A stretch of DNA of 32,265 nucleotides from Citrobacter youngae ATCC 29220 (GCF_000155975.1 NZ_GG730305.1:6039-38303); one strand, 5' to 3'; positions 1-12,903 are shown, counted from the stretch's first letter. Numbers and translations are program-made. Notes: generated from the letters alone by a model not told the origin.

Positions 1-384
<384 letters not shown>

Positions 385-414
385 TTGCCGAATAACATTT
401 GACGCAATGCGCAA

Positions 415-445
415 TAAAAGGGCATCATTTGATGCCCTTTTTGCA
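415..445 (+). terminator. Rho-independent terminator after tufB
   Basis: AAAGGGCATC (417-426) and GATGCCCTTT (431-440) form a perfect 10-bp stem with loop ATTT, followed by a T run. It lies 32 bases after the tufB stop and separates the tufB unit from secE-nusG. Confidence 0.9.
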
Positions 446-567
446 CGCTTTCACACCAGAACCTGGCTCATCAGTGATTTTTTTTGTCATAATCATTGCT
501 GAGACAGGCTCTGAAGAGGGCGTTTAGTCCGAAACGCACCAGAGCATTTCGGTTTGGATCGCCTCGC

Positions 568-595
568 TTACGCGGGGTGAAAATGTTTGTAGAAT
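568..595 (+). promoter_or_regulatory. Candidate sigma70 promoter for secE-nusG
   Basis: TTACGC (568-573) and TAGAAT (590-595) are spaced 16 bp apart, and the -10 ends 19 bases before the secE ATG. The match is moderate. The preceding terminator requires a promoter somewhere between 446 and 614, but another placement is possible. Confidence 0.4.
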
Positions 596-614
596 ACTTC
601 TGACAGGTTGGTTT

Positions 615-998
615 ATGAGTGCGAATACCGAAGCTCAAGGAAGCGGGCGCGGCCTGGAAGCGATGAAGTGGGTTGTTGTCGCTGTATTGCTGCTTGTAGC
701 TATCGTTGGCAACTACCTCTATCGTGACATGATGCTGCCGCTGCGTGCGCTGGCCGTAGTGATTCTGATTGCCGCAGCGGGTGGTGTCGCGCTGTTGACA
801 ACAAAAGGTAAAGCGACCGTTGCTTTTGCCCGTGAAGCGAGAACCGAAGTCCGTAAGGTCATTTGGCCAACTCGCCAGGAAACATTGCACACCACATTAA
901 TTGTGGCTGCGGTTACCGCAGTAATGTCACTGATCCTGTGGGGACTGGATGGTATTCTGGTTCGCCTGGTATCCTTTATCACTGGCCTGAGGTTCTAA
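615..998 (+). CDS. secE: Preprotein translocase subunit SecE
   Basis: This 127-residue inner-membrane protein has the same length as E. coli SecE. It is the small essential subunit that clamps SecY in the SecYEG channel. Three hydrophobic segments are visible at about 19-36, 42-62 and 93-115. Between the second and third lies the conserved amphipathic motif [13 protein letters not shown] (about 78-90), the part needed for function in the family. nusG starts one base after the stop, so the two are co-transcribed and probably translationally coupled. The ATG at 615 is preceded by GACAGG. Confidence 0.97.
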   Translation: MSANTEAQGSGRGLEAMKWVVVAVLLLVAIVGNYLYRDMMLPLRALAVVILIAAAGGVALLTTKGKATVAFAREARTEVRKVIWPTRQETLHTTLIVAAVTAVMSLILWGLDGILVRLVSFITGLRF

Positions 999-999
999 G

Positions 1000-1545
1000 A
1001 TGTCTGAAGCCCCTAAAAAGCGCTGGTACGTCGTTCAGGCGTTTTCCGGTTTTGAAGGCCGCGTCGCCACGTCGCTGCGCGAATATATCAAGTTACAAAA
1101 TATGGAAGAGCTGTTTGGCGAAGTCATGGTGCCGACCGAAGAAGTGGTCGAAATCCGTGGTGGTCAGCGTCGCAAGAGCGAACGTAAATTCTTCCCGGGC
1201 TATGTACTGGTCCAGATGGTCATGAACGACGCGAGCTGGCACCTGGTGCGCAGCGTGCCGCGTGTGATGGGCTTTATCGGCGGTACTTCTGACCGTCCGG
1301 CGCCAATCAGCGACAAAGAAGTTGATGCTATCATGAACCGTCTGCAGCAGGTTGGTGATAAGCCGCGTCCGAAAACGATGTTTGAGCCGGGTGAAATGGT
1401 TCGCGTTAGCGACGGTCCGTTTGCTGACTTTAACGGCGTCGTTGAAGAAGTGGACTACGAGAAGTCTCGTCTGAAAGTTTCCGTATCTATCTTCGGTCGT
1501 GCGACCCCGGTAGAGCTGGACTTCTCCCAGGTAGAAAAAGCCTAA
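1000..1545 (+). CDS. nusG: Transcription termination/antitermination factor NusG
   Basis: This 181-residue protein has the family length for enterobacteria. The N-terminal NGN domain ([18 protein letters not shown] onward) binds RNA polymerase across the cleft and suppresses pausing. The C-terminal KOW domain (about 125-181, beginning [17 protein letters not shown]) contacts Rho or ribosomal protein S10, linking transcription to termination or translation. It sits directly behind secE with a one-base gap, the standard bacterial arrangement. A terminator-like hairpin follows and overlaps the rplK promoter. Confidence 0.98.
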   Translation: MSEAPKKRWYVVQAFSGFEGRVATSLREYIKLQNMEELFGEVMVPTEEVVEIRGGQRRKSERKFFPGYVLVQMVMNDASWHLVRSVPRVMGFIGGTSDRPAPISDKEVDAIMNRLQQVGDKPRPKTMFEPGEMVRVSDGPFADFNGVVEEVDYEKSRLKVSVSIFGRATPVELDFSQVEKA

Positions 1546-1576
1546 CACGTCGATCAAAAAAGCGGCGATTTAATCG

Positions 1577-1605
1577 TTGCACAAGGCGCGAGATTGGAAT
1601 ACAAT
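1577..1605 (+). promoter_or_regulatory. PL11 promoter of the rplK-rplA operon
   Basis: TTGCAC (1577-1582) and TACAAT (1600-1605) are spaced exactly 17 bp apart, close to the sigma70 consensus. The position matches the PL11 promoter known upstream of rplK in E. coli. The -10 and spacer lie inside the hairpin that ends the secE-nusG unit. Confidence 0.8.
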
Positions 1606-1622
1606 TTCGCGCCTTTTGTTTT
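1583..1622 (+). terminator. Terminator-like hairpin after nusG
   Basis: AAGGCGCGA (1583-1591) pairs with TCGCGCCTT (1606-1614) across a 14-base loop and is followed by TTGTTTTTAT. The loop is larger than usual. It begins 38 bases after the nusG stop and shares its DNA with the PL11 promoter. Confidence 0.7.
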
Positions 1623-1635
1623 TATGGACTCTGTC

Positions 1636-2840
<1,205 letters not shown>

Positions 2841-2847
2841 GATTAGC

Positions 2848-2876
2848 TTTACGTGGGCGGTGATTTTGTCTACAAT
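2848..2876 (+). promoter_or_regulatory. PL10 promoter of the rplJL-rpoBC operon
   Basis: TTTACG (2848-2853) and TACAAT (2871-2876) are separated by 17 bp and start 8 bases after the rplA stop, where PL10 is placed in E. coli. ACGTGGG (2851-2857) and CCCACGT (2883-2889) form an inverted repeat around the -10 region. Transcripts from here cross the ERIC-like element before reaching the L10 leader. Confidence 0.7.
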
Positions 2877-2912
2877 CTTACCCCCACGTTTCTGTTGAAA
2901 TAAACAGAACTC

Positions 2913-3035
2913 TATGCGAGTCATTTGAATTGTAGCAAGGCGGCAATTGAGTGAATCGCCGGTCATGTAGTTAACTACATGACCGGTGTGAGCGAGAGCA
3001 GCTAACGCGGCTACAGTTCAAAGGGCGAAGTCATA
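2913..3035 (+). repeat. ERIC-type element with atypical core
   Basis: The 123-bp unit begins TATGCGAGTCATTTGAA and ends GGCGAAGTCATA, giving imperfect terminal inverted repeats. It contains the ERIC landmarks TAGCAAGGCGGCAA, GTGAATC and GTGAGCGAG in the right order. The usual central arms (CCCAGGAGCTTAC and GTAAGTGACTGGG) are replaced by a perfect 28-bp palindrome at 2959-2986 centred on TTAA. It lies between PL10 and the L10-binding leader. Confidence 0.75.
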
Positions 3036-3039
3036 GACA

Positions 3040-3257
3040 AGATTTGTTCGTTGGAGCCTGGCCTATCCAGGCCTCCGTCGAAGACCGCAGGTGTTTCGCA
3101 AGAGACTTAATGCCCTGCGTAGACGGTGACAGAACGCTAAGATTATTTCTGATACTCTGGCTTGTTTCTGCTCACCGTATTAAGACGCTCTGTCCGTTTG
3201 GAAGAGTGAAGTGAGTTCCGGAACATGAGTTCCGGCAAACATCCAGGAGCAAAGCTA
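3040..3257 (+). promoter_or_regulatory. L10(L12)4 autoregulatory leader of rplJ
   Basis: The stretch from GGAGCCTGGCCTATCCAGGCC through GACGGTGACAGAACG closely matches what I recall of the conserved E. coli rplJ leader. That leader folds into the kink-turn structure bound by the L10-L7/L12 complex to repress rplJ and rplL translation. Hairpins CCTGGCCTATCCAGG and the paired GAAGACCGCAGG segment are visible. Together with PL10 and the ERIC-like element it fills the 417-bp gap between rplA and rplJ. Confidence 0.75.
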
Positions 3258-3755
3258 ATGGCTTTAAATCTTCAAGACAAACAAGCGATTGTTGCTGAAG
3301 TCAGCGAAGTAGCCAAAGGCGCGCTGTCTGCAGTAGTTGCGGATTCCCGTGGCGTAACTGTAGACAAAATGACCGAACTGCGTAAAGCAGGTCGCGAAGC
3401 CGGCGTATACATGCGTGTTGTTCGTAACACCCTGCTGCGCCGTGTTGTTGAAGGTACTCAATTCGAGTGCCTGAAAGACGCGTTCGTTGGTCCGACCCTG
3501 ATTGCATACTCTATGGAACACCCGGGCGCAGCTGCTCGTCTGTTCAAAGAGTTCGCGAAAGCGAATGCAAAATTTGAGGTCAAAGCCGCAGCCTTTGAAG
3601 GTGAATTGATCCCGGCATCGCAAATCGATCGCCTGGCAACTCTGCCGACCTACGAAGAAGCAATTGCACGCCTGATGGCAACCATGAAAGAAGCTTCGGC
3701 TGGCAAACTGGTTCGTACTCTGGCTGCTGTACGCGATGCGAAAGAAGCTGCTTAA
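3258..3755 (+). CDS. rplJ: 50S ribosomal protein L10
   Basis: This 165-residue protein has the E. coli length when started at the ATG giving [14 protein letters not shown]. The reading frame stays open 33 bases further upstream, but AGGAGCAAAGCTA lies just before 3258 and homologues start there. The N-terminal domain binds 23S rRNA next to L11. The C-terminal helix ([36 protein letters not shown]) carries the L7/L12 dimers. It represses its own translation when in complex with L12. Confidence 0.97.
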   Translation: MALNLQDKQAIVAEVSEVAKGALSAVVADSRGVTVDKMTELRKAGREAGVYMRVVRNTLLRRVVEGTQFECLKDAFVGPTLIAYSMEHPGAAARLFKEFAKANAKFEVKAAAFEGELIPASQIDRLATLPTYEEAIARLMATMKEASAGKLVRTLAAVRDAKEAA

Positions 3756-3821
3756 TCGCAGTTATCTTTGTAAAGCATCTGCTTACGTATAAACTTATTC
3801 TGATTTTCAGGAACAATTTAA

Positions 3822-4187
<366 letters not shown>

Positions 4188-4507
4188 GCCAACTTTTCTG
4201 GTTGCAGCCTAAGAAATTAGGCTGATGGCTGGTGACTTTTTAGTCACCAGCCTTTTTGCGCTGTAAGGCGCCAGTAGCATTTCACACTGTTTGACTACTG
4301 CTGTGCCTTTCAATGCTTGTTTCTATCGACGTCTTAATATACTGCGACAGAGCGTCAGTTCTGTGTAAATCGCAATGAAATGGTTTAAGCGTGATAGCAA
4401 CAGGCATTGCGGAAAGTATTCGATTTTCCGGTCAACAAAATAGTGTTGCACAAACTGTCCGCTCAATGGACAGATGGGTCGACTTGTCAGCGAGCTGAGG
4501 AACCCTA
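4188..4507 (+). promoter_or_regulatory. rplL-rpoB intergenic region (attenuator, mRNA processing)
   Basis: This 320-bp gap has no gene. It starts with a small hairpin (AGCCTAA/TTAGGCT, 4206-4223) and the attenuator terminator described separately. In E. coli the same gap holds an RNase III processing site further down, within what is here about 4300-4500; several self-complementary segments occur there but I cannot define the site. It ends with the rpoB ribosome-binding site GAGGAACCCTA. Confidence 0.6.
4227..4257 (+). terminator. Attenuator terminator between rplL and rpoB
   Basis: GGCTGGTGACT (4227-4237) and AGTCACCAGCC (4242-4252) form a perfect 11-bp stem with loop TTTT, followed by five T. 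In E. coli the equivalent attenuator stops most transcripts, so rpoBC is made at a fraction of ribosomal protein levels. Confidence 0.92.
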
Positions 4508-7500
4508 ATGGTTTACTCCTATACCGAGAAAAAACGTATTCGTAAGGATTTTGGTAAACGTCCACAAGTGTTGGACATACCTTATCTCCTTTCTATCCAG
4601 CTTGACTCGTTTCAGAAGTTCATCGAGCAAGATCCTGAAGGGCAGTATGGTCTGGAAGCTGCTTTCCGTTCCGTTTTCCCGATTCAGAGCTACAGCGGTA
4701 ATTCCGAGCTGCAGTACGTCAGCTACCGTCTTGGCGAACCGGTGTTTGACGTTCAGGAATGTCAGATCCGTGGCGTGACCTATTCCGCACCGCTGCGCGT
4801 AAAACTGCGACTGGTGATCTACGAGCGCGAAGCGCCGGAAGGCACCGTTAAAGACATTAAAGAACAAGAAGTCTACATGGGCGAGATTCCGCTCATGACA
4901 GACAACGGTACCTTTGTTATCAACGGTACTGAGCGTGTTATCGTTTCTCAGCTGCACCGTAGTCCTGGCGTCTTCTTTGACTCCGACAAAGGTAAAACCC
5001 ACTCTTCGGGTAAAGTGCTGTATAACGCGCGCATCATCCCTTACCGTGGTTCCTGGCTGGACTTCGAATTCGATCCGAAGGACAACCTGTTCGTACGTAT
5101 CGACCGTCGCCGTAAACTGCCTGCGACCATTATTCTGCGTGCGCTGAACTACACCACTGAGCAGATCCTTGACCTGTTCTTTGAAAAAGTGGTTTTCGAG
5201 ATTCGCGACAACAAGCTGCAGATGGAACTGGTGCCGGAACGCCTGCGTGGTGAAACCGCCTCCTTTGACATCGAAGCTAACGGTAAAGTCTACGTCGAAA
5301 AAGGTCGTCGCATCACTGCGCGCCATATTCGCCAACTGGAAAAAGACGATATCAAGCATATCGAAGTTCCGGTTGAATACATTGCTGGCAAAGTTGCGGC
5401 TAAAGACTACGTTGACGAATCTACCGGCGAGCTGATCTGCGCAGCAAACATGGAGCTGAGCCTGGATCTGCTGGCTAAGCTGAGCCAGTCTGGCCACAAG
5501 CGTATCGAAACGCTGTTCACTAACGATCTGGACCACGGTCCGTACATTTCTGAAACTGTACGCGTCGACCCAACCAACGATCGTCTGAGCGCGCTGGTAG
5601 AAATCTACCGCATGATGCGCCCTGGTGAGCCGCCGACTCGTGAAGCAGCTGAAAGCCTGTTCGAGAACCTGTTCTTCTCCGAAGACCGCTATGACCTGTC
5701 TGCGGTTGGTCGTATGAAGTTCAACCGTTCTCTGCTGCGCGACGAAATCGAAGGTTCCGGTATCCTGAGCAAAGACGACATCATCGAAGTGATGAAGAAG
5801 CTCATCGATATCCGTAACGGTAAAGGCGAAGTCGATGATATCGACCACCTCGGTAACCGTCGTATCCGTTCCGTAGGCGAAATGGCGGAAAACCAGTTCC
5901 GCGTTGGCCTGGTACGTGTTGAGCGTGCGGTGAAAGAGCGTCTGTCTCTGGGCGATCTGGATACCCTGATGCCTCAGGATATGATCAACGCCAAGCCGAT
6001 TTCTGCAGCAGTGAAAGAGTTCTTCGGTTCCAGCCAGCTGTCTCAATTTATGGACCAGAACAACCCGCTGTCTGAGATTACGCACAAACGTCGTATCTCT
6101 GCACTCGGCCCGGGCGGTTTGACCCGTGAGCGCGCAGGCTTCGAAGTTCGAGACGTACACCCGACTCACTACGGTCGCGTATGTCCAATCGAAACGCCTG
6201 AAGGTCCGAACATCGGTCTGATCAACTCCCTGTCCGTGTACGCACAGACTAACGAATACGGCTTCCTTGAGACTCCGTATCGTAAAGTGACCGACGGCGT
6301 TGTTACCGACGAAATTCACTACCTGTCTGCTATCGAAGAAGGCAACTACGTCATCGCTCAGGCGAACTCCAACCTGGACGAAGAAGGCCACTTTGTAGAA
6401 GATCTGGTTACCTGCCGTAGCAAAGGCGAATCCAGCTTGTTCAGCCGCGACCAGGTTGACTACATGGACGTATCCACCCAGCAGGTGGTATCCGTCGGTG
6501 CGTCCCTGATCCCGTTCCTGGAACACGATGACGCCAACCGTGCATTGATGGGTGCGAACATGCAACGTCAGGCCGTTCCGACTCTGCGCGCTGATAAGCC
6601 GCTGGTTGGTACCGGTATGGAACGTGCTGTAGCCGTCGACTCCGGTGTTACTGCAGTTGCTAAACGTGGCGGTACCGTTCAGTACGTGGATGCTTCCCGT
6701 ATCGTTATCAAAGTTAACGAAGACGAGATGTATCCGGGCGAAGCGGGTATCGACATCTATAACCTGACCAAATACACCCGTTCTAACCAGAACACCTGTA
6801 TCAACCAGATGCCTTGCGTATCTCTGGGCGAGCCGGTTGAACGTGGTGACGTGCTGGCAGACGGTCCGTCCACCGACCTCGGTGAACTGGCGCTCGGTCA
6901 GAACATGCGCGTGGCATTCATGCCATGGAATGGTTACAACTTCGAAGACTCCATCCTCGTATCCGAGCGTGTTGTCCAGGAAGACCGTTTCACCACCATC
7001 CACATTCAGGAACTGGCATGTGTGTCCCGTGACACCAAGCTGGGGCCGGAAGAGATCACCGCTGACATCCCGAACGTGGGTGAAGCTGCGCTCTCCAAAC
7101 TGGATGAATCCGGTATCGTTTATATCGGCGCGGAAGTGACCGGTGGCGACATTCTGGTTGGTAAGGTAACGCCGAAAGGTGAAACCCAGCTGACCCCAGA
7201 AGAGAAGCTGCTGCGTGCAATCTTCGGTGAGAAAGCGTCTGACGTTAAAGACTCTTCTCTGCGCGTGCCAAACGGTGTCTCCGGTACGATTATCGACGTT
7301 CAGGTCTTTACTCGCGATGGCGTAGAAAAAGACAAACGTGCGCTGGAAATCGAAGAGATGCAGCTGAAGCAGGCTAAGAAAGACCTGTCTGAAGAACTGC
7401 AGATCCTCGAAGCTGGCCTGTTCAGCCGTATCTACGCCGTGCTGGTTTCCGGTGGTGTTGAAGCTGAGAAGCTCGACAAACTGCCGCGCGATCGCTGGTT

Positions 7501-8536
7501 AGAACTCGGCCTGACCGACGAAGAGAAGCAGAATCAGCTGGAACAACTGGCTGAGCAGTACGACGAACTGAAACACGAGTTCGAGAAAAAACTCGAAGCG
7601 AAACGCCGTAAAATCACTCAGGGCGACGATCTGGCACCGGGCGTGCTGAAGATTGTTAAGGTTTATCTGGCAGTTAAACGTCGGATCCAGCCTGGTGATA
7701 AGATGGCAGGTCGTCACGGTAACAAGGGTGTAATTTCTAAAATCAACCCGATCGAAGATATGCCGCACGATGCTAACGGTACGCCGGTAGATATCGTACT
7801 GAACCCGCTGGGCGTACCATCGCGTATGAACATCGGTCAGATCCTTGAAACCCACCTGGGTATGGCTGCGAAAGGTATCGGCGATAAGATCAACGCCATG
7901 CTGAAACAGCAGCAGGAAGTCGCCAAACTGCGCGAATTCATCCAGCGTGCTTACGATCTGGGTTCAGATGTTCGTCAGAAAGTTGACCTGAATACCTTCA
8001 GCGATGAAGAAGTTCTGCGTCTGGCTGAAAACCTGAAAAAAGGTATGCCGATCGCAACGCCGGTCTTCGACGGTGCGAAAGAGTCTGAAATCAAGGAACT
8101 GTTACAGCTGGGTGGCCTGCCGACTTCCGGTCAGATCACCCTGTTCGACGGTCGTACCGGTGAGCAGTTCGAGCGCCAGGTTACCGTTGGCTACATGTAC
8201 ATGCTGAAACTGAACCACCTGGTTGATGACAAGATGCACGCGCGTTCTACCGGTTCTTACAGCCTGGTTACTCAGCAGCCGCTGGGTGGTAAGGCTCAGT
8301 TCGGTGGTCAGCGCTTCGGGGAGATGGAAGTGTGGGCGCTGGAAGCATATGGCGCGGCATACACCCTGCAGGAAATGCTCACCGTTAAGTCTGATGACGT
8401 GAACGGTCGTACTAAGATGTATAAAAACATCGTGGACGGCAACCATCAGATGGAACCAGGCATGCCGGAATCCTTCAACGTACTGTTGAAAGAGATTCGT
8501 TCGCTGGGTATCAACATCGAGCTGGAAGACGAGTAA
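4508..8536 (+). CDS. rpoB: DNA-directed RNA polymerase subunit beta
   Basis: This 1342-residue protein has exactly the E. coli length, so E. coli numbering applies. It is the catalytic core subunit forming one pincer of RNA polymerase. The rifampicin-binding cluster I ([20 protein letters not shown] and following [19 protein letters not shown], about 506-545) is wild type, with Ser531 encoded by TCT at 6098. Further landmarks are [13 protein letters not shown], the [11 protein letters not shown] lineage-specific insert region, [15 protein letters not shown] near the active site, and the C-terminal clamp segment [24 protein letters not shown]. Expression is set by the upstream attenuator. Confidence 0.99.
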   Translation: MVYSYTEKKRIRKDFGKRPQVLDIPYLLSIQLDSFQKFIEQDPEGQYGLEAAFRSVFPIQSYSGNSELQYVSYRLGEPVFDVQECQIRGVTYSAPLRVKLRLVIYEREAPEGTVKDIKEQEVYMGEIPLMTDNGTFVINGTERVIVSQLHRSPGVFFDSDKGKTHSSGKVLYNARIIPYRGSWLDFEFDPKDNLFVRIDRRRKLPATIILRALNYTTEQILDLFFEKVVFEIRDNKLQMELVPERLRGETASFDIEANGKVYVEKGRRITARHIRQLEKDDIKHIEVPVEYIAGKVAAKDYVDESTGELICAANMELSLDLLAKLSQSGHKRIETLFTNDLDHGPYISETVRVDPTNDRLSALVEIYRMMRPGEPPTREAAESLFENLFFSEDRYDLSAVGRMKFNRSLLRDEIEGSGILSKDDIIEVMKKLIDIRNGKGEVDDIDHLGNRRIRSVGEMAENQFRVGLVRVERAVKERLSLGDLDTLMPQDMINAKPISAAVKEFFGSSQLSQFMDQNNPLSEITHKRRISALGPGGLTRERAGFEVRDVHPTHYGRVCPIETPEGPNIGLINSLSVYAQTNEYGFLETPYRKVTDGVVTDEIHYLSAIEEGNYVIAQANSNLDEEGHFVEDLVTCRSKGESSLFSRDQVDYMDVSTQQVVSVGASLIPFLEHDDANRALMGANMQRQAVPTLRADKPLVGTGMERAVAVDSGVTAVAKRGGTVQYVDASRIVIKVNEDEMYPGEAGIDIYNLTKYTRSNQNTCINQMPCVSLGEPVERGDVLADGPSTDLGELALGQNMRVAFMPWNGYNFEDSILVSERVVQEDRFTTIHIQELACVSRDTKLGPEEITADIPNVGEAALSKLDESGIVYIGAEVTGGDILVGKVTPKGETQLTPEEKLLRAIFGEKASDVKDSSLRVPNGVSGTIIDVQVFTRDGVEKDKRALEIEEMQLKQAKKDLSEELQILEAGLFSRIYAVLVSGGVEAEKLDKLPRDRWLELGLTDEEKQNQLEQLAEQYDELKHEFEKKLEAKRRKITQGDDLAPGVLKIVKVYLAVKRRIQPGDKMAGRHGNKGVISKINPIEDMPHDANGTPVDIVLNPLGVPSRMNIGQILETHLGMAAKGIGDKINAMLKQQQEVAKLREFIQRAYDLGSDVRQKVDLNTFSDEEVLRLAENLKKGMPIATPVFDGAKESEIKELLQLGGLPTSGQITLFDGRTGEQFERQVTVGYMYMLKLNHLVDDKMHARSTGSYSLVTQQPLGGKAQFGGQRFGEMEVWALEAYGAAYTLQEMLTVKSDDVNGRTKMYKNIVDGNHQMEPGMPESFNVLLKEIRSLGINIELEDE

Positions 8537-8555
8537 CTCTCGATCAAACAGGTCA

Positions 8556-8583
8556 CTGGTGCTGGCGTAACAGCCAGCGCCAG
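8556..8583 (+). other. Strong hairpin in the rpoB-rpoC gap
   Basis: CTGGTGCTGGC (8556-8566) pairs with GCCAGCGCCAG (8573-8583) through one G-U and a 6-base loop. No T run follows, so it is not a rho-independent terminator. It ends 29 bases before the rpoC start. Confidence 0.7.
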
Positions 8584-8612
8584 ATTGTGCTAACTCCGAC
8601 GGGAGCAAATCC

Positions 8613-11600
8613 GTGAAAGATTTATTAAAGTTTCTGAAAGCGCAGACTAAAACCGAAGAGTTTGATGCGATCAAAATTGCTCTGGCCTCGCCAGACATGA
8701 TCCGTTCATGGTCTTTCGGTGAAGTTAAGAAGCCGGAAACCATCAACTACCGTACGTTCAAACCTGAGCGTGACGGCCTTTTCTGCGCCCGTATCTTTGG
8801 GCCGGTAAAAGACTACGAGTGCCTGTGCGGTAAGTACAAGCGCCTGAAACACCGTGGTGTGATCTGTGAGAAGTGCGGCGTTGAAGTGACCCAGACCAAA
8901 GTACGCCGTGAGCGTATGGGCCACATCGAGCTGGCGTCTCCGACTGCTCACATCTGGTTCCTGAAATCTCTGCCGTCCCGTATCGGTCTGCTGCTCGATA
9001 TGCCGCTGCGCGATATCGAACGCGTACTGTACTTCGAATCTTATGTGGTTATCGAAGGCGGTATGACTAACCTGGAACGCCAACAGATCCTGACTGAAGA
9101 GCAGTATCTGGACGCGCTGGAAGAGTTCGGTGACGAATTTGACGCGAAGATGGGTGCGGAAGCTATCCAGGCCCTGCTGAAGAGCATGGATCTGGAGCAA
9201 GAGTGTGAAACTCTGCGCGAAGAGCTGAACGAAACCAACTCCGAAACCAAGCGTAAGAAGCTGACCAAGCGTATCAAACTGCTGGAAGCGTTCGTACAGT
9301 CTGGCAACAAGCCAGAGTGGATGATCCTGACCGTTCTGCCGGTTCTGCCGCCAGATCTGCGTCCGCTGGTTCCGCTGGATGGTGGTCGTTTCGCAACGTC
9401 AGATCTGAACGATCTGTATCGTCGCGTGATCAACCGTAACAACCGTCTGAAACGTCTGCTGGATCTGGCTGCGCCGGACATCATCGTACGCAACGAAAAA
9501 CGTATGCTGCAGGAAGCGGTTGACGCCCTGCTGGATAACGGTCGTCGCGGTCGTGCGATCACCGGTTCTAACAAGCGTCCTCTGAAATCTTTGGCCGACA
9601 TGATCAAAGGTAAACAGGGTCGTTTCCGTCAGAACCTGCTCGGTAAGCGTGTTGACTACTCCGGTCGTTCTGTAATCACCGTAGGTCCATACCTGCGTCT
9701 GCATCAGTGCGGTCTGCCGAAGAAAATGGCGCTGGAACTGTTCAAACCGTTCATCTACGGCAAGCTGGAACTGCGTGGCCTCGCCACCACCATCAAAGCC
9801 GCTAAGAAAATGGTTGAGCGTGAAGAAGCTGTCGTTTGGGATATCCTGGACGAAGTTATCCGCGAACACCCGGTACTGCTGAACCGTGCACCAACCCTGC
9901 ACCGTCTGGGTATCCAGGCATTTGAACCGGTACTGATCGAAGGTAAAGCTATCCAGCTGCACCCACTGGTTTGTGCGGCATATAACGCCGACTTCGATGG
10001 TGACCAGATGGCTGTTCACGTACCGCTGACGCTGGAAGCCCAGCTCGAAGCGCGTGCGCTGATGATGTCTACCAACAACATTCTGTCTCCGGCGAACGGC
10101 GAACCTATCATCGTTCCGTCTCAGGACGTTGTACTGGGTCTGTACTACATGACCCGTGACTGTGTTAACGCCAAAGGCGAAGGCATGGTGCTGACTGGCC
10201 CGAAAGAAGCTGAGCGTATCTATCGCGCAGGTCTGGCCTCTCTGCATGCGCGCGTTAAAGTGCGTATCACCGAATATGAAAAAGATGAAAACGGCGAATT
10301 CGTTGCGCACACCAGCCTGAAAGACACGACCATTGGTCGCGCCATTCTGTGGATGATCGTACCGAAAGGTCTGCCTTTCTCCATCGTCAACCAGGCGCTG
10401 GGCAAGAAAGCCATCTCCAAAATGCTGAACACCTGTTACCGCATTCTGGGCCTGAAGCCGACCGTTATCTTCGCTGACCAGACAATGTACACCGGCTTTG
10501 CTTATGCAGCGCGTTCAGGTGCATCTGTTGGTATTGATGACATGGTCATCCCGGAGAAGAAACACGAGATCATCTCTGAAGCGGAAGCTGAAGTTGCTGA
10601 GATCCAGGAGCAGTTCCAGTCTGGTCTGGTAACCGCCGGCGAACGCTATAACAAAGTTATCGATATCTGGGCTGCGGCGAACGATCGTGTATCCAAAGCG
10701 ATGATGGATAACCTGCAAACCGAAACCGTTATTAACCGTGACGGCGTAGAAGAGCAGCAGGTTTCCTTCAACAGCATTTACATGATGGCCGACTCCGGTG
10801 CGCGTGGTTCTGCAGCACAGATTCGTCAGCTGGCCGGTATGCGTGGTCTGATGGCGAAGCCAGATGGCTCCATCATCGAAACGCCGATCACCGCGAACTT
10901 CCGTGAAGGTCTGAACGTACTCCAGTACTTCATCTCTACTCACGGTGCGCGTAAAGGTCTGGCGGATACCGCACTGAAAACAGCGAACTCCGGTTATCTG
11001 ACTCGTCGTCTGGTTGACGTCGCGCAGGATCTGGTTGTGACTGAAGACGACTGCGGCACGCTGGAAGGCATCACCATGACCCCGGTTATCGAGGGTGGTG
11101 ACGTTAAAGAGCCGCTGCGCGATCGCGTTCTGGGTCGTGTGACTGCTGAAGACGTACTGAAGCCGGGTACGGCGGACATTCTGGTTCCACGCAACACGCT
11201 GCTGCACGAACAGTGGTGTGACCTGCTGGAAGAGAACTCCGTTGACTCCGTCAAAGTGCGTTCCGTTGTATCCTGTGACACCGACTTTGGTGTATGTGCG
11301 CACTGCTACGGTCGTGACCTGGCACGTGGCCACATCATCAACAAAGGTGAAGCCATCGGCGTTATCGCGGCACAGTCCATCGGTGAACCGGGTACACAGC
11401 TGACGATGCGTACGTTCCACATCGGTGGTGCGGCATCTCGTGCGGCTGCTGAATCCAGCATCCAGGTGAAAAACAAAGGTAGCATCCGTCTGAGCAATGC
11501 GAAGTCGGTTGTGAACTCCAGCGGTAAACTGGTTATCACCTCACGTAACACCGAACTGAAACTGATCGACGAATTCGGCCGTACCAAAGAAAGCTATAAA

Positions 11601-12836
11601 GTGCCTTACGGCTCCGTTATGGCGAAAGGTGATGGCGAACAGGTTGCTGGCGGCGAAACCGTAGCGAACTGGGATCCGCACACCATGCCGGTTATCACCG
11701 AAGTGAGTGGTTTCGTCCGCTTCACTGACATGATCGACGGCCAGACCATTACTCGTCAGACCGACGAGCTGACCGGTCTGTCTTCTCTGGTGGTTCTGGA
11801 TTCTGCAGAGCGTACTGCGGGTGGTAAAGACCTGCGTCCGGCACTGAAAATTGTTGATGCTCAGGGCAACGACGTTCTGATCCCAGGCACCGATATGCCT
11901 GCTCAGTACTTCCTGCCGGGTAAAGCGATTGTTCAGCTGGAAGATGGCGTACAGATCAGCTCTGGTGACACCCTGGCGCGTGTTCCGCAGGAATCCGGCG
12001 GTACAAAGGATATCACCGGTGGTCTGCCGCGCGTTGCGGACCTGTTCGAAGCACGTCGTCCGAAAGAGCCGGCAATCCTGGCTGAAATCAGCGGCATCAT
12101 TTCCTTCGGTAAAGAAACCAAAGGGAAACGTCGTCTGGTTATCACCCCGGTAGACGGTAGCGAACCGTACGAAGAGATGATTCCGAAATGGCGTCAGCTC
12201 AACGTGTTCGAAGGTGAACGTGTAGAACGTGGTGACGTGGTTTCCGACGGTCCGGAAGCGCCGCACGACATCCTGCGTCTGCGTGGTGTGCATGCTGTAA
12301 CTCGTTACATTGTTAACGAAGTTCAGGACGTATACCGTCTGCAGGGCGTTAAGATTAACGATAAACACATCGAAGTTATCGTTCGTCAGATGCTGCGTAA
12401 AGCCACCATCGAAAGCGCTGGTAGCTCCGACTTCCTGGAAGGCGAGCAGGTTGAATACTCTCGCGTCAAGATTGCCAACCGCGATCTGGAAGCGAACGGC
12501 AAAGTGGGTGCAACGTTCTCCCGCGATCTTCTGGGTATCACCAAAGCGTCTCTGGCAACCGAGTCCTTCATCTCTGCAGCATCGTTCCAGGAAACCACGC
12601 GTGTCCTGACCGAAGCCGCTGTTGCAGGTAAACGTGATGAACTGCGCGGTCTGAAAGAGAACGTCATCGTGGGTCGTCTGATCCCGGCAGGTACCGGTTA
12701 CGCGTACCACCAGGATCGTATGCGCCGTCGCGCAGCGGGCGAACTGCCAGCTGCACCGCAGGTGACTGCTGAAGATGCGTCTGCCAGCCTGGCAGAACTG
12801 CTGAACGCAGGCCTGGGCGGTTCTGACAACGATTAA
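8613..12836 (+). CDS. rpoC: DNA-directed RNA polymerase subunit beta'
   Basis: This 1407-residue protein has the E. coli length, with a GTG start at 8613 preceded by GGGAGC. It holds the catalytic centre with beta: NADFDGDQM carries the three Asp that bind the active-site magnesium. The N-terminal zinc motif is [19 protein letters not shown] (about 70-88). The second zinc site includes [11 protein letters not shown] near 888-898. The bridge-helix and trigger-loop region ([18 protein letters not shown]) is intact. It is co-transcribed with rpoB, 76 bp downstream, and followed by a strong terminator. Confidence 0.99.
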   Translation: MKDLLKFLKAQTKTEEFDAIKIALASPDMIRSWSFGEVKKPETINYRTFKPERDGLFCARIFGPVKDYECLCGKYKRLKHRGVICEKCGVEVTQTKVRRERMGHIELASPTAHIWFLKSLPSRIGLLLDMPLRDIERVLYFESYVVIEGGMTNLERQQILTEEQYLDALEEFGDEFDAKMGAEAIQALLKSMDLEQECETLREELNETNSETKRKKLTKRIKLLEAFVQSGNKPEWMILTVLPVLPPDLRPLVPLDGGRFATSDLNDLYRRVINRNNRLKRLLDLAAPDIIVRNEKRMLQEAVDALLDNGRRGRAITGSNKRPLKSLADMIKGKQGRFRQNLLGKRVDYSGRSVITVGPYLRLHQCGLPKKMALELFKPFIYGKLELRGLATTIKAAKKMVEREEAVVWDILDEVIREHPVLLNRAPTLHRLGIQAFEPVLIEGKAIQLHPLVCAAYNADFDGDQMAVHVPLTLEAQLEARALMMSTNNILSPANGEPIIVPSQDVVLGLYYMTRDCVNAKGEGMVLTGPKEAERIYRAGLASLHARVKVRITEYEKDENGEFVAHTSLKDTTIGRAILWMIVPKGLPFSIVNQALGKKAISKMLNTCYRILGLKPTVIFADQTMYTGFAYAARSGASVGIDDMVIPEKKHEIISEAEAEVAEIQEQFQSGLVTAGERYNKVIDIWAAANDRVSKAMMDNLQTETVINRDGVEEQQVSFNSIYMMADSGARGSAAQIRQLAGMRGLMAKPDGSIIETPITANFREGLNVLQYFISTHGARKGLADTALKTANSGYLTRRLVDVAQDLVVTEDDCGTLEGITMTPVIEGGDVKEPLRDRVLGRVTAEDVLKPGTADILVPRNTLLHEQWCDLLEENSVDSVKVRSVVSCDTDFGVCAHCYGRDLARGHIINKGEAIGVIAAQSIGEPGTQLTMRTFHIGGAASRAAAESSIQVKNKGSIRLSNAKSVVNSSGKLVITSRNTELKLIDEFGRTKESYKVPYGSVMAKGDGEQVAGGETVANWDPHTMPVITEVSGFVRFTDMIDGQTITRQTDELTGLSSLVVLDSAERTAGGKDLRPALKIVDAQGNDVLIPGTDMPAQYFLPGKAIVQLEDGVQISSGDTLARVPQESGGTKDITGGLPRVADLFEARRPKEPAILAEISGIISFGKETKGKRRLVITPVDGSEPYEEMIPKWRQLNVFEGERVERGDVVSDGPEAPHDILRLRGVHAVTRYIVNEVQDVYRLQGVKINDKHIEVIVRQMLRKATIESAGSSDFLEGEQVEYSRVKIANRDLEANGKVGATFSRDLLGITKASLATESFISAASFQETTRVLTEAAVAGKRDELRGLKENVIVGRLIPAGTGYAYHQDRMRRRAAGELPAAPQVTAEDASASLAELLNAGLGGSDND

Positions 12837-12862
12837 TCGTTCATGCTAGTGCGATAAGTTGG

Positions 12863-12893
12863 AAAGGCCAGTCTTCGGACTGGCCTTTTTTAT
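12863..12893 (+). terminator. Terminator of the rplJL-rpoBC operon
   Basis: AAAGGCCAGTC (12863-12873) and GACTGGCCTTT (12878-12888) form a perfect 11-bp stem closed by the stable tetraloop TTCG, followed by a T run. It starts 27 bases after the rpoC stop. Confidence 0.96.
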
Positions 12894-12903
12894 GGCTGCT
12901 TTA

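Noticed and set aside
2959-2986. 28-bp palindrome as a rho-independent terminator
   Set aside because: No T run follows and termination here would silence rplJL-rpoBC from PL10. It belongs to the ERIC-like element.
3225-3257. Eleven-residue N-terminal extension of L10
   Set aside because: It falls in the translational control leader, and the ribosome-binding site AGGAGC serves the ATG at 3258.
4505-7003. 832-codon open frame antisense to rpoB
   Set aside because: It lies fully over rpoB in a fixed frame relation, as happens with the strong codon bias of highly expressed genes. Its translation is low-complexity His/Thr/Val-rich and resembles no family.
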